Shown here in pieces: positions 14,390-15,621 of a stretch of DNA of 15,621 nt. Under the pieces are notes generated by a model. It had not been told where the DNA came from and did no database searches. It saw nothing but the letters and a program-made list of their open reading frames with translations. The position numbers and the translations under genes are program-made. The DNA comes from JBIOJM01 sp044450785. Lineage in GTDB: Bacteria; Planctomycetota; Planctomycetia; Isosphaerales; Isosphaeraceae. Positions within the stretch are counted from its first letter, which is position 1, and each line of letters opens with the position of its first letter. Location of the stretch: the NCBI GenBank assembly GCA_044450785.1, contig JBIOJM010000244.1:1-15621 (forward strand), written 5' to 3'.

Positions 14390-14658
14390 CCGCCGGGTGG
14401 GCCGATGGGTCGCACCCCCTTGAGCCAGAACGCACCCACAGGGTGTGACCGACGTTTGATCTGAGCCAAATTCCCGACAATGACGGATCGTCTTCGGGAG
14501 GGCGAGGCTGGAGTGATGAGAAGGGAGTGTAGACTCGACTGGAGCGGCAGTTGGGCGACGGGTGATTTTTCTTGCGCGCGATCGAAAGACAGCGCGGCCG
14601 ATCGATCCCTTTCCCCCCCCTTCGCAACAGCGATTTTGACGGGTGGGTTTATTTGACA
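14390..14658. other. spacer without recognisable gene
   Basis: About 270 bases between the I9-like gene and the 3' end of the transposase gene. It should contain one end of the right-hand insertion sequence, but I cannot define the terminal repeat without the other end. An 8-C run lies at 14613-14620. I see no terminator or RNA gene. Confidence 0.5.
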
Positions 14659-15621
14659 TCATCGGAAGCGAAAATCGAGTTCAAAGCCATACAGCCATGG
14701 AACCCGTGGGTCGATGCTCTCGGCTCTGAGTTTGGCCGGCAAATACTCATAGTGCTCTCGTAGTTTATCAGCATCGGTTGCATTATAGTACGTAACTATT
14801 ATTTTATCGCCGTCGACCCGCACGTCCCCTTCCAGCCCAGCGAAGTAAGCCTTGGCCATGTGCTCCGCGTCCCAACTCGCAGTGGGTGGGGCAAGCCGCT
14901 TTCGAAACCGATCGATCGCCGCCTGAGCGATCAGGGCCATCGTCATTTGCCCGTAACGAATGTTGAGATTGCAGGTCCCCGCCCGGTTCCAGCCCAATGC
15001 CTGATGGGCATTGAAGAACTCCTCCACATGCCACCGCTTGGGAAAATCCTCAGTCAACGCGGTAGCCTCTTCGCCGTCCTTGGTCGAGAGGAACGCCTTG
15101 AAGTGGTGCTCCTCGGGCCGCTCTCCCTCCCGCTGAATGTACTGGTAGAACGGTCCTGCCTGGCTGTTCTTGGGGGTGTAGGCCAGCTCCGCCGTTGCGT
15201 AACCCGCCCAACGCGGCTGGAACATCTCGGAGGGCAATTCACGTAGTTTCGCGCGCAGGCTGGGCTGATCGGGCATCGGTACCAGGAGGTCGAAGTTCGT
15301 CTGAGACTTGACCTTTTCCAGCAGTTCGACCGTGAAGTGCTCGGCATCGGCCGGCACCAGCGTCTGTCCGGGTTGCGTGTCAAGGATGTCGGCGGCTAAC
15401 CGGAGTAATTCCTCTGCGGCGGCCGAGGCCGTGCGCGCGGAAGTACCCGTTGTGAAACAGACTGGCTGGTGGGTGTCAGGGTCCAGCACGAAGAAGGTTT
15501 GCGCGGTCTTGGTCGGGCGTACGGCTTCGTCGAGGCGGTGGCGGCGCATGTGGCGTTTACTGAAGCTGCGGACGCGATGGGGATCGATGGCCAACACCCG
15601 GCCCTGAAAATGGCCCGAGGC
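14659..15621 (-). CDS. DDE transposase (IS4-superfamily-like), N-terminus outside the window
   Basis: At least 320 residues, open to the window edge, so the gene starts beyond 15621; the GTG at 15597 is internal, not the true start. Counted from that GTG, candidate catalytic acids are D5 (LAIDPHRVRS), D84 (TLVPADAEHF) and E192/E193 (FPKRWHVEEFFNAHQALGWN), in the D...D...E order of IS4-like enzymes. The segment NLNIRYGQMTMALIAQAAID and the end WLYGFELDFRFR are strongly conserved in transposases I know from planctomycete-type genomes. No frameshift is seen in the visible part, so it may be functional. I cannot name the IS family with certainty. Confidence 0.85.
   Translation of the reverse strand, partial: ASGHFQGRVLAIDPHRVRSFSKRHMRRHRLDEAVRPTKTAQTFFVLDPDTHQPVCFTTGTSARTASAAAEELLRLAADILDTQPGQTLVPADAEHFTVELLEKVKSQTNFDLLVPMPDQPSLRAKLRELPSEMFQPRWAGYATAELAYTPKNSQAGPFYQYIQREGERPEEHHFKAFLSTKDGEEATALTEDFPKRWHVEEFFNAHQALGWNRAGTCNLNIRYGQMTMALIAQAAIDRFRKRLAPPTASWDAEHMAKAYFAGLEGDVRVDGDKIIVTYYNATDADKLREHYEYLPAKLRAESIDPRVPWLYGFELDFRFR

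Overview
The window is high-GC DNA from what is most likely a Planctomycetota genome (Gemmatales/Isosphaerales type). This placement is inferred from three things: a giant surface protein built of 'choice-of-anchor Q' repeats, PKD domains and a C-terminal sedolisin; a CHAT-SIR2 gene; and abundant insertion sequences with minisatellite DNA. No rRNA or tRNA marker is present to confirm it. Long open frames antisense to the real genes are common here because of the base composition, and I treat them as shadows.

Layout. Positions 2-140 are the 3' end of an ISL3-type insertion sequence: the transposase C-terminus and a terminal repeat. Its edge abuts the open frame of a giant (about 2.7 kaa) secreted or surface protein ending at 8258. 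The native N-terminus of that protein appears to have been cut off by the insertion. A minisatellite of 33/45-bp units follows (8274-8580). Then comes an intact minus-strand DUF433/DUF5615 toxin-antitoxin-like pair (8606-9267) with a plausible palindromic operator, and a 19-codon relic of a second sedolisin (9355-9411).

Positions 9695-11221 hold a decayed CHAT-SIR2 fusion gene. One reading frame carries all of it, but two in-frame stop codons interrupt it, the catalytic core of CHAT is missing, and the SIR2 C-terminus runs out of frame. A separate CHAT catalytic-cysteine fragment lies downstream on the other strand (11566-11730).

At 11970-13355 there is a tight, intact two-gene operon: a MoaD/ThiS-like ubiquitin-fold protein ending in Gly-Gly and a cytoplasmic BNR/Asp-box beta-propeller protein. 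A REP-like perfect palindrome (13423-13442) separates it from a truncated S8 subtilase (13482-13976). That subtilase is followed by a small inhibitor-I9/propeptide-like protein (14000-14389). A second transposase, on the minus strand, runs off the right edge.

Overall this looks like an accessory region in decay. Intact small operons (DUF433-DUF5615, MoaD-BNR) sit among wrecked large conflict-type or protease genes, and IS elements lie at both window ends. The least understood intact unit is the MoaD-BNR pair. The most informative broken one is the CHAT-SIR2 gene.
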